The notes beneath the pieces are model-generated. The model made no database searches. It had not been told where the DNA came from and saw only the letters and a program-made list of their open reading frames with translations. A stretch of DNA of 64,000 nt from Cryptomeria japonica (Eukaryota; Streptophyta; Pinopsida; Cupressales; Cupressaceae). The stretch covers positions 827,688,897 through 827,752,896 of the forward strand of contig NC_081411.1 in assembly GCF_030272615.1 (NCBI RefSeq), written 5' to 3'. Numbering within the stretch: the first letter of the stretch is position 1; every line of letters starts with the position of its first letter. Below are positions 10,701 through 22,134 of this stretch, piece after piece. The translations under genes and the position numbers were made by a program.

Positions 10701-11043
10701 TGATGACTCTTATAGAGAACAAAGACTTCAACAGCTTGAGATGCTTGATGAACAGCGTATAAATGCTCTTGAGCATATTCAAGCATATCACAAAACTCTA
10801 CAACGAAGCTATAATGATAAGGTTATTCAACGTTCCTTCTCAGTGGGTGACTTAGTTCTCTATGAGAATCAGCGCAATGTGAATGCCTTACCTGGAGAAA
10901 AGGGAAAATTTAGTCCTAATTGGCTTGGACCATATATCGTTATTGAAGATTATGGATCAGGTGCTTACAAAATAGCAAATGTAGACGATACGCCTCTTAA
11001 AGAACCTATAAATGCTATGCACTTGCATAGATACTATGCTTAA
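7774..11043 (+). CDS. Element A pol: reverse transcriptase, two RNase H domains, integrase (1089 aa)
   Basis: An intact frame copying element RNA to DNA and inserting it. RT carries C-T-D-F-R-D-L-N-K, F-M-D-G-F-S-G-Y and a catalytic Y215-G-D-D with Gly where Val, Ile or Ala is usual. A first RNase H follows (near 365-480) whose leading catalytic Asp is replaced (Y-T-A-A-S), then an archaeal-type RNase H with a complete set: D511, E551, D573, D623. This tandem is diagnostic of the Tat lineage. Integrase has an HHCC finger (H736, H743, C774, C777) and a D806, D867, E903 triad with 35-residue spacing. The C-terminus has G-P-Y-I-V and no chromodomain. The frame is open from 7717, straight after the TAG ending the previous frame; the first ATG is at 7774. 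Confidence 0.93.
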   Translation: MDPCKEEKVIKIGKCLDEEEQKQYVDLLHEFPEIFAWTYSDMPGIDPKIVTHNIVLVLDAKPVKQKIQKMNPKVALLVKAEIEKLLEAGFIRPIDYSPWISNIVAVAKPDNKIRMCTDFRDLNKASLKDDFPLPNIDMIVDSTAGHALLSFMDGFSGYNQIFFNPQDQFKATFTTPWGTFCWVMMPFGLKNTGATYQRAMTLMFHDYMHKILEDYGDDILAKSTLRIDHIKILRQIFERIRKYHMRLNPRKCVFGVDSGKLLGFIVSHRGIEVDTKKIDAIVNMPPPRNVSQLKSLQGKIHAIRRFVSQLADRTFPFTQLLKKDITFQWNEDCQQAFEDLKVYLANPPVLQPAEPSKPFLLYTAASSHALAALLAQCDKDGKECLVYYISRTLLDYETRYSTIERQCLALVFATQKLRHYLLNSEVHVMVKFDPLKHLFSKTDLSGHLAKWVMMLTEFDLKFVSQRAIKGQALTDHLVEAPSPFSFPNLESFPDDFILCTEKDETWELYFDGSKCCTGSGAGVVLISPTKKSIPLSCRLNFLCTNNITEYEALIVGIKAALAQNIKHIHIYGDSQLIIRQVTGLYQAKQDKLSQYKDLAISLLQKFDSYTMEPVPRKDNQHADAMACVASLVSLEDPVVDLKFAIHNLISPAIVDDSSLVTYCDFIDSDEWYSHIVRYLTNSTFPDSANRNTRARIRKLSARYIILSNVLYRRGYNGLLLRYLNKSEIPVALEEAHSGAYGGHFGGKSLVQRLLRMGYYWQTMQKDSFSFIKKCHQCQQHNNLIHVPAQELHSHVASWPFSTWGLDLISKISPPSSQGHTFIITATDYFTKWVEVVPLRSTTAEVICQFLLENIISRFGIPSTIISDNGTSFKNKDVKKFLKKYHIKHRFSTPYYPQSNGQAESSNKIIEQILRKTVNKHGKDWSTQLIYALWVYRTSVRIATGTTPYNLVYGVDAIMPLELEIPSLRVSLKGIVDDDSYREQRLQQLEMLDEQRINALEHIQAYHKTLQRSYNDKVIQRSFSVGDLVLYENQRNVNALPGEKGKFSPNWLGPYIVIEDYGSGAYKIANVDDTPLKEPINAMHLHRYYA

Positions 11044-11722
<679 letters not shown>

Positions 11723-14294
11723 TCATCTCCTATCCCTAGGGCTAGTGGCTGGAGAGTGACGACTAGACACTCCCTCCTGATCTGGCCGTGAAGGTGGACC
11801 CATAGGTGTATAGCGTGATATAGACCGTGAATGACTCCGAGAGGAACTCCTACGATCCCTATCCATAAGGATCGCGTGATATGAGGTAGCCTCGGCCTAA
11901 GCTGCTACTAGATCACATTGTGCCCACTGAAGGTTCTCTGACAGAACTCTCTCTCTGTCTCTCCATATGTCCACCTGTACTCGAAATGGGGAAAACAAGT
12001 CCTCATGCCGACCTGCGTTCCCCTGAGGCCTATAAGCAATCTGTGAGGAACTAGGGATCTATGCCATTGTGGAAATATTTGTCACTGCTTGCTGAATCAA
12101 GGAACGCCACTTCTGCACATTAGCTGTAGCGGTAGAATAGATTTTTGTATTAGTACCATTCTATATCATCAAAACATTAATCAATCAATATAAACCTACT
12201 ATACCTGGATCTCCCTCGCGCCAGTAGGGATCATGATATGGTAGCATCTGTGACTGGGAACTACTAGGCTCCCCACGCTCAAATAATCTGTGCACGGTGG
12301 GTGTAGGCTGGCCCGTACTAGAAACAGGTCTCTGTATCGCCTCATGTTCCCCCTTTTGGGGAATAGGAGGAGGATCCAAGGCTATGGTATCATCTCCTGA
12401 ATGGCGGGGAGCTGCATCTGACTCCTCCTCATCATATCTATCCTCCTCCTCATCCTCATCCTCATCCTCGTCTGCATCCTCGCCTGCATCCTCGTTCTCC
12501 TCATCTCTATCTGAGTCATCCTCCTCTCCCTCCTCCTCCTCCTCGGCACTAGGCTGATCTCCTATGGGTGGATCAGGATCTCCTGCCTCCTCATGACCCT
12601 CTCCCTCCCCTGGCTCCTCCAATCTGGATCCCTGATCCTCATCTTGGTCTCCATGTCTCCATGGGCCTGGATGGCCTGTCGGGTAATCTGGTGGAAAGAT
12701 AGGCCCTGGGTATGACCTCACAAACCATGAGAGATACCTGCGTTGTGCTCCGGGCTCTGCGGAGTAATCAGTGACCACATCCTGATCGGATCCCTCTATA
12801 TCTGTAATCTCGATGTCATCTATCGTAGGTCTCACTACTGCTCTGGGTTTGGGAAGGACTCGCGAGTGTCGAGTATAGATGGGTACATCGGCTGGAACAC
12901 ACTGCTCTAGCCCAAACTGCCTCCGTACTCGGTCAAAGTAGAATGGGACTATGATATGTGAGTATCATCCTCGCAGTAGGCGGTTCCTCTGTAAGCATGC
13001 TAGCTGCCTCTCCATCCCATCCCATCTGTGCATCCGCAGATATGGTCTCCATACTGTCACCTCGGTTGTCAATCTATCAAATATCACTCTCCAATATAGC
13101 AGATCCCCAAACCTCCACTCACTGGTAAGTGGATAAGCAAACACCCTAGGTTGCTCGCTAGCTGTACGCATCGGATAGCCGACAGGCCTAGTGCATGTGA
13201 AGTGCTCAAATATCCACACCTGCAGTAGTGTGCATGTCATCAAGCTGCAACCCTATCCAAAAACATGCTCCTCGAGGTCGTGATAGAGATGTGCAAGCAT
13301 ACTCCAACCCCAAGCATATACTCTCCTATGTCTCTCCATAGCTCTGATGCACCATGTGAGACCCCCATGCATGTGCGTACCTCGCCCATTAGGGAAGATG
13401 GCTAGTGCGATGATGGCAATCATAAGATGTCTCATAAGGGGCACCTCTCTTGTAGGATGTAAGAGCCAGCTGACCATGATGCGACCTCTCATCTCGCTCA
13501 GCATGACTCTCCCTATGCATTATACCTGCTCCCTCTAATGGTCCTTCGCTGACCAATCGATCGCGTATGTCACAGTAGCTCCTCTGATAGGTAGGTGAAG
13601 TATGCGGTACACATCCTCAAGTATAACTGTCATCTCTCCTACTGGGAGATGGAATGAACATGTGTCAGGATCCCATCGCTCCATAAGTGCCATCAGCATA
13701 GCAGGATGGAATCGAATGGCCGGCATGAGGATCACATATCATAAACCCACGATCGACAATGTATCCCTCTCTGCCTGAGTTAGCTGGGGAATCTAATCTC
13801 GCAAACTGCGAAGAATCTGCCCCGCAGTATGCTCTCTCATGTATGGGAGACCCTGCAATGCAAAAACATAAGTGTAATCAGTACTCAATCATCAAAATCA
13901 TCTAAGCAAACTGTCGAACATCGTATGCTAACCCTGACATCCCTCACCAAGTCTTGGTTGGGACCATGGCACCCTTTCAGGGACCATGGCGCCCTGAGAG
14001 GACCATGGCGCCCTTTTAGGGACCATGGCACCCTGAAGGGGACCATGGCACCCCACTGGGACCATGGCACCCTGAAAGGACCATGGCGCCCTGGGTGGGA
14101 CCCAGGGTCAGATTCCAGGGCCCGCAAACGATCATAGAAACTCAAAGTCAACAAAAATGTAGAAAGTCAAAGTCAAAGTTCAGTCAACTCACCTCATCCA
14201 GTGGCTCGTCATCGATCACGGCTTGTCGCATGATCTCAATCCTCGTGGACGCTCCGATCATCGTGAAGGCATGATGATAGCTATGTGGGCTCTG
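11723..14294 (-). pseudogene. Antisense plant-mobile-domain (PMD) gene of element A, spliced, with nonsense mutations
   Basis: Opposite to the element's own genes. Inferred exons: 14294-14193 (34 codons, preceded by TTGCAG), intron 14192-13853 (GTGAGT...TTGCAG, phase 0), exon 13852-12205 (549 codons plus one base), intron 12204-12124 (81 bp, GTATAG...CTACAG, phase 1), exon 12123-11723. The PMD part reads R-W-D-P-D-T-C-S-F-H-L-P-V-G-E-M-T, then L-E-D-V-Y-R-I-L; later L-L-Q-V-W-I-F-E-H-F fits the same family. The C-terminal half is Asp/Glu-rich and the last exon Arg/Ser-rich. Six stops in the long exon and two in the last interrupt it, but about 2 kb shows no frameshift. PMD proteins are known in plants as host genes and as passengers of gypsy and Mutator-like elements. 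The first exon may not be the true start. Confidence 0.82.
13961..14091 (-). repeat. Intron minisatellite, seven copies, period 19-20 bp
   Basis: GGACCATGGC[G/A]CCC starts at 13961, 13981, 14000, 14020, 14040, 14059 and 14078. The array lies wholly inside the first inferred intron of the antisense PMD gene. On the gene's strand it reads AGGGCGCCATGGTCC, close to the LTR repeat. Confidence 0.9.
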
Positions 14295-14848
14295 CTGCAA
14301 TGAACAATACTCAGAAATCAACAAAGTGACAAATGCAATTGTCACTTTCAAGGTATATATTTTCATTCCTTTATTTTCAAAACCCTAATTTTCCTCTATC
14401 ACTCATTTCATCATAACTTGAGTTTGGGAGATGCGATTTTTGAACTGTTTGTTGTGTAGGAATTTTATTTTCGTTCCCCTACTCTCGGGATGTTCCAAAA
14501 AGTGCTCTGATGAAGCCTCTTCAGTGAACATCCCTCATCAATAATCTCTCACACAATTTGTCATAAGTAAACATGCTATCCTGTTTCACCTCCCTAATAA
14601 GCAAGCCGAAACAGGGGGGGCATATAGCTACTCGCAAATTTCATCACTTTCCTTAGTAAGCATTAGGTGATTTTGTGATCTAATGTGTGTTTTGTAGGGT
14701 GCAATTCCTAACTGTGTACTGCAGATACCGCTGGGGGCTTCGTCCGACAACTTATGGATATATCCTTTTTTCAAATAATGTTTACTTTTCTATACTTTAG
14801 CTTGCATATGCACGTAGTACTCATATGACCGCTAAAGTGGGGGCTAAA
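14295..14848. other. Region between PMD gene and 3' LTR
   Basis: Presumed upstream part (promoter or first exon) of the antisense gene. It includes a CCTGTTTC-rich stretch near 14580 and the PPT at its right end. No coding motif is clear. Confidence 0.5.
14834..14843 (+). other. Polypurine tract of element A
   Basis: AAAGTGGGGG lies five bases before the 3' LTR start TGTAGC, the expected place for plus-strand priming. Confidence 0.85.
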
Positions 14849-16517
14849 TGTAGCATCGTAAATTGTACGCACTTGCTAGGGTGGTACAATTTCACACCTA
14901 GTTTAGCACCCGCCTTGGCACATTTTGCATTTTGCATTGCATTTCCCCTTTAGCACTTAATTAATGAAATTAATTAGGTCTAAGGTTCTATTTCATCATC
15001 TTCCACATCATAAAGTTGGGCTCTTTCATTAAAGCATGCCCTTTTCATTTTATTCCTCCAATACATCATTCAATCAAAAACCCTAATTAAGTCCTATTTT
15101 GAACTTGGGGGCTTGATTTCGGGGGTTAAAACATCTTGAAGTCACCTGTAACTTCGGGATTCTCTCTAAAATCATCATATCCGATGACCCTAAAAATTTG
15201 GTGAAAAGTTGTCGGGACCGTGGCGCCCGGAGTGCACACAGTCTCGGACATTTTTCCTGAAATTTTGGGAGCACAATCCAATCATAAAATAAAGCTTAAC
15301 CCCAAGAAATTGGTGGGAGATTCAATCTCTAGGTCGGCCAAAAGTCAAAATTACGACCTAGGGTTTCATATATAAGAGCTCTCTTTTTTCATTTAAAAGG
15401 ATCTGGATTTTTGATTTCAGGACCTCATATGCAGCGAAAGGGCAGATCTTTGAAGACTTCAAAAACACTCAACATCCATCCATCAAGCATTCATCAATTT
15501 CATTCATCCATTTAGGGCTTTGAAGGCATTGAAGAGCAATAAGGGATCACCGACTGAAGATTGGCTTGTACCCCTCCCTTGGGGTTGGGTATGATTTCAT
15601 GTTGTTTTCATGTCTTTGCATAAGCTTCAATATATCATTTATTCATGTTTTAGATCACTTTGCATCTTGATTTGGAGTATTTACATTATCATTTACAAGC
15701 AATTAGGGTTTACTTTCTAGGTTGCTCTAGTTTGCTTACTTGCATTTTAGGATCTTGCACACACACAAGGTTTGCACACACAATACTTTTACAATACAAC
15801 TTGGCTATTCGTGGAGGTGGAAATCACCGAAGTGGGGGTTTGACTAAGGCAAAACCCTATATAGCCACCCACCACACCTTTTCAGATATAAGTGCAGATT
15901 TCGGGATTCGGACGATGCCGCAAGTTGCAGATCCGACGGAAGTAGACCGAGACAGACCTCCACACCAAGTTGCAGAGCAAAAGACCAGGATAGGGGCGTG
16001 GGGCTCCCTGGTCCTACCAGGACAGGGGCGCTGGGCACCCTGGTCCCTGGGACAGAGGCGCTGGGCGCCCTGGTCCTCCTGACAGACAACAATTTTCAAC
16101 ATTTCCGACAGCTTTTCGGAGTGCAAAACAGCAGTTTCAGGAGTAGTTTCCGGGATAGTTTCAGGACAGTGGCGCCCGCGCCCCCGTCCTGAACATTTTC
16201 ACTCAGATTTTGACTCTGGGTACGCATCTGCATTCTTGTTTTGTCCTTGTGTTTACAGCTTCTCATTGTTTAATCTCAATTCTGCAATCTTATTACTAGT
16301 TCATACTTGCACTTTGGGGTTAGGAATTGAACTTGCATCATTTTATCTTTCAATTACAACAAAGGAATAGAAATCCTAATAGGTAGCCCATGGCTCTCTC
16401 TTCCACAAAAAGAAGTAGCCAATTGTGTGATACCTCTAGGCTCTTTCGTATTCCGTAATGTGTGTCAAAAGGTAGGATTAGGGCATGTTAACCTAGTCTC
16501 ACTTTTTCCCCTACACA
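14849..16517 (+). repeat. Element A 3' LTR (1669 bp)
   Basis: Collinear with 3630-5298, starting TGTAGCATCG and ending CTACACA. TATA box at 15369-15376. Differences from the 5' LTR are scattered and mostly transitions (about 4 percent by eye). Confidence 0.97.
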
Positions 16518-16522
16518 GCCTC
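16518..16522. repeat. Target-site duplication GCCTC, right copy, element A
   Basis: Exact copy of 3625-3629. Confidence 0.95.
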
Positions 16523-17329
16523 AAGAATTTGATATCTAAATATCAAGGACTAGTATTAGTCACAAACATCTTTGAAGAATTTATTAAATCACCAACATTA
16601 TGCCCTCTTCAATCAAACCTATGTTTGGACTAATTAAATGACTTTAGGACAATGATAAAGGACAATAAGAAAGCATATAATGGACCTAAGATTATGTATG
16701 TTAATTAATGCTCTGAAAATGTCATTATGATATTCTTCAATGATTCCTAAGTTGTCCTTGCATGCTATTTGTATGATTTAAAATGAATGAATATCTTTAA
16801 ATACAATAATATAACACATAAATAAACACAAATCTACTCTAGGTTAGCATAAAATGACTATTCAGGAGGTTGGCAAAGTGGAAATTTAAATTTTGAATTT
16901 TTAAAATTTCAAGGTTTAGATATGTGACTACAAAATGAGTTGGGTCAATTTTGTACTTGTAGATCTAGTTCAACGAGATGAATGTGATATCTAGGGATTG
17001 AGATCACTCTTTGAGAATAAATGATAATGGAATCTAGATAGGGTAATTTCATGAGTTGAATTTACACAAAAATTTACCACTTGTAGACTAGATTTTATAT
17101 TTAGGACACATTATTCAAATTAGACCAAAAATATGAAGAAACGGGCATTGGTGTACAATTATCACCATTAAAAAATACACTATTTAGATAAGTGAACATG
17201 GGTCCAGAGGACAATTGCCTAAAATGTAATAATTTTAGATAAAGGTAAGCCTAATATTCTAAAATCTTATAATAAATTTTAAACGATGTAGTCTAAAGTT
17301 TGTATTTCTCCCTTATTTGTAAAAAGGAA

Positions 17330-17945
17330 CTATTCCCTTCGCTTTTCTATTAAAACTTAAAATTAATGTTTATTTATACATTGTAAGACCAATTTTTTTA
17401 AAAAAATTTACTTCTATAATTTTTTAATTTCTAGGTTTAAAATATACATGTGAGAAAATTACACAATCCAAACTTTCCTTTAATTGTTTTATGTTCATTT
17501 TGGCTTTGAAGTTAAGCATATCATTTTGGTGCTTAATTCAAAGGATGTAAGCACACAAGCTAACTAAACACAACCACTTCCTCTAACCTTTACCAAATTT
17601 GATCCCTATGGTTAGAATCCAACTCAATATTCACCCATTTCTTTTCTATTAAAACAAAAAATTAATTTTTCTTTATACCTTTTAAATCAAAAATTTTTAT
17701 TATATTTTTACTTCTATAATATTTTCTCTCTATATTTAAAACATATGTGTGAGAAACGTGCATACTCAAAATTTTCATTCACTTATTTTATCTTCATTTT
17801 ATCTTTGAATTTAAGTGTGTTATTTTGGTACTCAATTCAATAGATGCAAGCGCATAAGCTAACTAAACCCAATCGCTTCCCCTAACCTTTACTAAATTTG
17901 ACCCCTATGGTTAGAATCCAAGTTATCATTTAACCATTTCCCCAC
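17330..17945. repeat. Diverged tandem duplication, about 300 bp per copy
   Basis: 17330-17640 and 17641-17945 align along their length: both have CTTTTCTATTAAAAC, TTACTTCTATAAT, AAGCTAACTAAAC and CCCTATGGTTAGAATCCAA in the same order. Identity looks like roughly 75-85 percent by eye. Confidence 0.75.
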
Positions 17946-18180
17946 ACTGGTCCAAATTACACATGTTATTGTATCTCCTAGCCACAAATATGATCATGTC
18001 TACCTTATTCAAGTGTTATTTTACGCATATCCAAAACTAGCTTGTACATGAAAGATTTAGATTTTGACACCTAGGATGACATATTTAAAGGTAAGTCCTA
18101 GTGTACTTATCACAACAATCTTGGATCATCGATTTAAAAATTATAGAATCAATTGGATCCTCTTACAACATTCTAATCGG

Positions 18181-18238
18181 GTCACTCTATATTAGCACAT
18201 ACTGAATTCTACATCGAGCATACTACATATAGAGTGAC
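18181..18238. repeat. Perfect 12-bp inverted repeat with 34-bp loop
   Basis: GTCACTCTATAT (18181-18192) is the exact reverse complement of ATATAGAGTGAC (18227-18238). No flanking duplication was recognised, so a small transposon is not claimed. Confidence 0.7.
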
Positions 18239-19546
18239 TGAGAATATTTTTGTACAAATTATGGAGAAAAAAAACAAAAGGATTGACTAAGGCATAAAGA
18301 AGTATCTCACTTCAATCCAATCATACTATTAACACTACCATGATCCTAATTTAGATACTATCGTAGATGCAAAAGTTTCAAAGGCGGGTAACCAATCAAG
18401 ATATGATCATATCGGATAAGATAAAAATGTAAGGACTCCAAATATGATCATATGTGAATGCATCTAACTATATTATAAAATTTATAAGTGACATTTTAGA
18501 TTTGGTATTCATGATCTAGGTGAGATTGTTGAGCATGTCTATGCAAATAAAATCAAGCTCCCTAACTCTCATCGTCATTGAGAGTTAAGCACTTCTTAAC
18601 CTTTTGTTTGATTTACAATATATTTTTCATATTGCTTAGTTCAGTTGTATTTATATAGAATTATATTAAAGTGGATTACTAACGTTTATCTATTAATTTA
18701 ATATAATCATTATGAAGGGGTAGTTTTATTTCTCTACAATATAATATTTATAATAAATGTTAAAATGAATAGTACTTATTTATTTATGTCGTGTATAAAT
18801 GATCATAAACTTAAACGATGTTTCATATAACTAGTGATTATTATTTGTACTTGTATATCAAAAACAAATATTTATTTTGAAATTTAAAGCTACGAACTTG
18901 TTTCTTTTTAATGATATATAGAAAAATGGATTTGTCTCCATTTTTTTTCTTAAGGAAAGCTATTTATCAAAGGTTTTATATATTAAAGATTATAAATTTG
19001 TTCACAAGAGTTGGAATCTCCCAAAAAATTGTTATACCCAAAAGAGATCATAGAAATTATCACAAGATATGTATAACAAAGAATAGAAACCTACAATGGA
19101 ATAAAGTTAAGCTATTTAACTCAAACTCCAAAAAAATAAAAATGCTAGATTAAATATCTATCTATCATTTGATGCATGGTGTATGGGTGTTGCAAATGTT
19201 CTAATAGATGTGGCCTTATTGAGATTTCCTTCATTATGTACTGAATTTAAGACAATAACAATAGCTTGATATATCGGCTCTAGTAGTGATCTCTTCAAAA
19301 TTCTTGGTGAGTATGCCTTAGCTCTTCTCCAATTATTATAGCTAATTTTAAATCCTTTCACTTTCCTCAGAAAGGTCAGTGTGATTCTATAGATAATCTT
19401 AGAAATGGTGAAGAAAATTCACAATCTAATGAAGAATATTGGAGTAAATTAATTTCAAATTTATATTTGATTAGAAAAATAAACAAACATCTCAATTTTT
19501 TAACATGTTTAATAATGGTTTGTCAATAAATTTTAGAAATTGTGTT

Positions 19547-19793
19547 ATGAGAAGAGGTAGGGGAGACGAAAATTACATGAAAGTTGGCATCCAAATAAAA
19601 TCACAAGAGCATAAAATGTAATATGATAGAATTGATGAAACCAATGCAAAAAAATAGAATACATTTTTAATGAGAAGAGGTAGGGGAGACGAAAATTACA
19701 TGAAAGTTGGCATCCAAATAAAATCACAAGAGCATAAAATGTAATATGATAGAATTGATGAAACCAATGCGAAAAAAATAGAATACATTTTTA
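19547..19793. repeat. Recent two-copy tandem duplication, 123/124 bp
   Basis: 19547-19669 and 19670-19793 are nearly identical; the visible differences are a C/CG change and one A in an A-run. Short frames on the reverse strand read through both copies but lack protein features. Confidence 0.95.
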
Positions 19794-20404
19794 ACCAATT
19801 CTTGTTTCTTACGAAAGGGGCATAGGATAAGGTGGATTGGTAGGAAATGAAGGTAATTACTAATAGGAACTATGAAGTGTAATAGTTTCCAAGTTGAAAG
19901 GTGGGCTTGTTATTTAGCCTTGAAGTAACAAAGAGAGTTGTTTAGTTTTATTCTATTTCAATTTAGGAAATGAACAATGGCATTTGCAATTAAGTTGTTA
20001 ATCAACTAAATCTTAGGAATTCCTTGTAGATTAAATTGGATGAAATGAAGGAAATGCATTACAATTAGGCCGCTTCCAATCCTTGAAGAAGTTAAAAGGA
20101 AATAAAGGTGGACATTTTTATAATGAGAGACAAATGGCATTAATACAGTGATTCCAAATATGGTTAGTTTATTAGCAAAAGATAGTTGGACTTCTAAGTG
20201 AACTTGTTTTCAAGACTTCTATTGAAGGTTGAGGAGATCCTACAATTCAAAAAATTGTCATATTTATTTATGATATATTATGTTTCCTTTGATTCATTTA
20301 TAGAGAACAAGTAATTCTTTATCAACTTGAGTAATATAATTCCATCAAATAGAAGAGGTGGGAAAACTAACACTATGCTAAAAATATTGATTGGTCCAAG
20401 TGAG

Positions 20405-20409
20405 GAGTT
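20405..20409. repeat. Target-site duplication GAGTT, left copy, element B
   Basis: GAGTT directly before the element is repeated at 27720-27724 directly after it. Confidence 0.92.
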
Positions 20410-21784
20410 TGATGATATGATGAATCAATAAGGATCCAAACAACTACTGAGAAGGGGGGGAGGGGGGGGTGTGAATCAGTAGATAGAATAACCAACTAAA
20501 CTTTCACCAAACTCAAAACCCACTCATAAATCAATCACTGAACTACAAACTACAACTGCACTGTCAAGTTAACCGGTTGACTGGCATACCAAAATAACAG
20601 TATAACAGATCTGAAACTCTCTAACCATTTAACCAAAACATCAAACCTCTTTACTAACAATAGTAAAAGCACATTTCAGATTACTGTAGGTCATCTTAAC
20701 ACATCTAAGTGGATTTACTAATTAAACAAATTAACCATATCAAAACATAACCACAAAAACCATTCACCACTTGACACAATGATTTTTCACGTGGAAAATC
20801 AAATGGGAAAAACCATGGTGGGGATGAATACCCATAAGTATTTTGAACTCTTCTTAAGTTCACCCTATTAGGAGCCAAGCCTGTTAAAGCTTTACAAAAA
20901 TGTCATGTTAGGAACAGATCCTGTTAGGGACCACTCGGTTAAGGGATTGACTATAACACCCTATTTGAAGCAATACACTGTTAGGATTAACCTCGATAGA
21001 GGGTTTGAAATCCAAGCTAATGGATCACCTAGTTAGAGGATTTAGAAAGCACTAAGCCTATTAAAGCTTACCCGATTAAGGGATTTAACTGTTGTAATTG
21101 TTAGAGAACAATGGGGTTTTGTTGATCTGGTAAATAGCATTACTCTGCTTGATCAGATCCTTTTCATGCTCCTATCTGCCTTCACACATACTGCAGATAC
21201 TCCTTCTGGTTTGGAAAACAATCACACTAACACTTAACCAAAATTTTCAACACTAACTCATCGACCTTATAAGCAAAACAATAGGTCGGTAACACATCAC
21301 AAACTTAAGATCTCATAGAGATTACAAACAAATCAGTTCAAGCATGGACGTTGGATTACATAACAATCATTGCACATTGTTCAAGACAACCTCAGTCGCT
21401 CCTTGATCGCCACTTCATCAAATCCTGAAACTCATCACGCGGTTTCCTCTTCATGCTATGCACTCTCTCATTCCCAAGATAAAATAGTTATCTCTACGTG
21501 CCAAAACAACTTTGAAATTCATCACGTGCATCATGCATGTGTGGCATAATCATCTCCAATCACCATTTGATCATAGATCAACACAACCAATTCACCAAGC
21601 TCCATCAGTTAGGGTTTGGCATATCAACGGGTAGGGTTATCAGTTGATCTCACTGCTTCTAAAGTAATACCGATTTCCTTTACTAGCTCAACTACCGGTT
21701 GCAATACAACTCCATTACCGATTGCAATTGACGTCAATGACAACATAATAGTTCATCAATGCAATCTTCTTGCAAATTCCAACA
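20410..21784 (-). repeat. Element B 3' LTR (1375 bp)
   Basis: On the reverse strand it starts TGTTGG and ends ATATCATCA. It matches 26317-27719. It carries an expanded G run at 20454-20469 that the other LTR has only in short form. Confidence 0.93.
20454..20469 (+). repeat. G-rich run in LTR
   Basis: Seven G, one A, eight G. The matching place in the 5' LTR has only six G, so the run probably grew after insertion. Confidence 0.9.
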
Positions 21785-21798
21785 ATCTCCCCTTTTGG
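21785..21798 (-). other. Polypurine tract of element B
   Basis: Reverse strand CCAAAAGGGGAGAT directly precedes the 3' LTR start TGTTGG. Confidence 0.88.
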
Positions 21799-22134
21799 CA
21801 TTGATGGTAGTACAAATATCAATACCCTTTGATTGTGGTGATTGAGAGTAATAAACATACACAGGTATAGGAATCTTGGTTTATATTTTTCCATGTACTC
21901 TCCTTCAACTGAGTCTCCATGTCTGTGGCTGGTAACTGGCTATAGTTATTCTCCCTATCAATCATATAGTTCTTCTCCCCCTTTGACAATAATGCCAAAG
22001 TGAAAGTAAAACATTTAGTGTCATACTTCATTGTTCTGCATCAAGTTGCTCCCCCTATGGAGTAGCTCCACTCTACACCAATCTTGCTTCAAGATTCTTC
22101 AATTAGCTCTGGGACTGATATCTTCCACATCTGC

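Larger units (their letters stand above)
16523..20404. other. AT-rich intergenic filler without genes
   Basis: No coding region longer than chance and no retroelement motif was found. It holds a diverged 300-bp duplication, a 12-bp inverted repeat and a recent 123-bp tandem duplication, listed separately. Confidence 0.6.

Noticed and set aside
12297-12557. Forward Ser-rich open frame
   Set aside because: It is the reverse reading of the Asp/Glu-rich part of the antisense PMD gene; a GAG/GAT-rich strand reads as Ser on the other.
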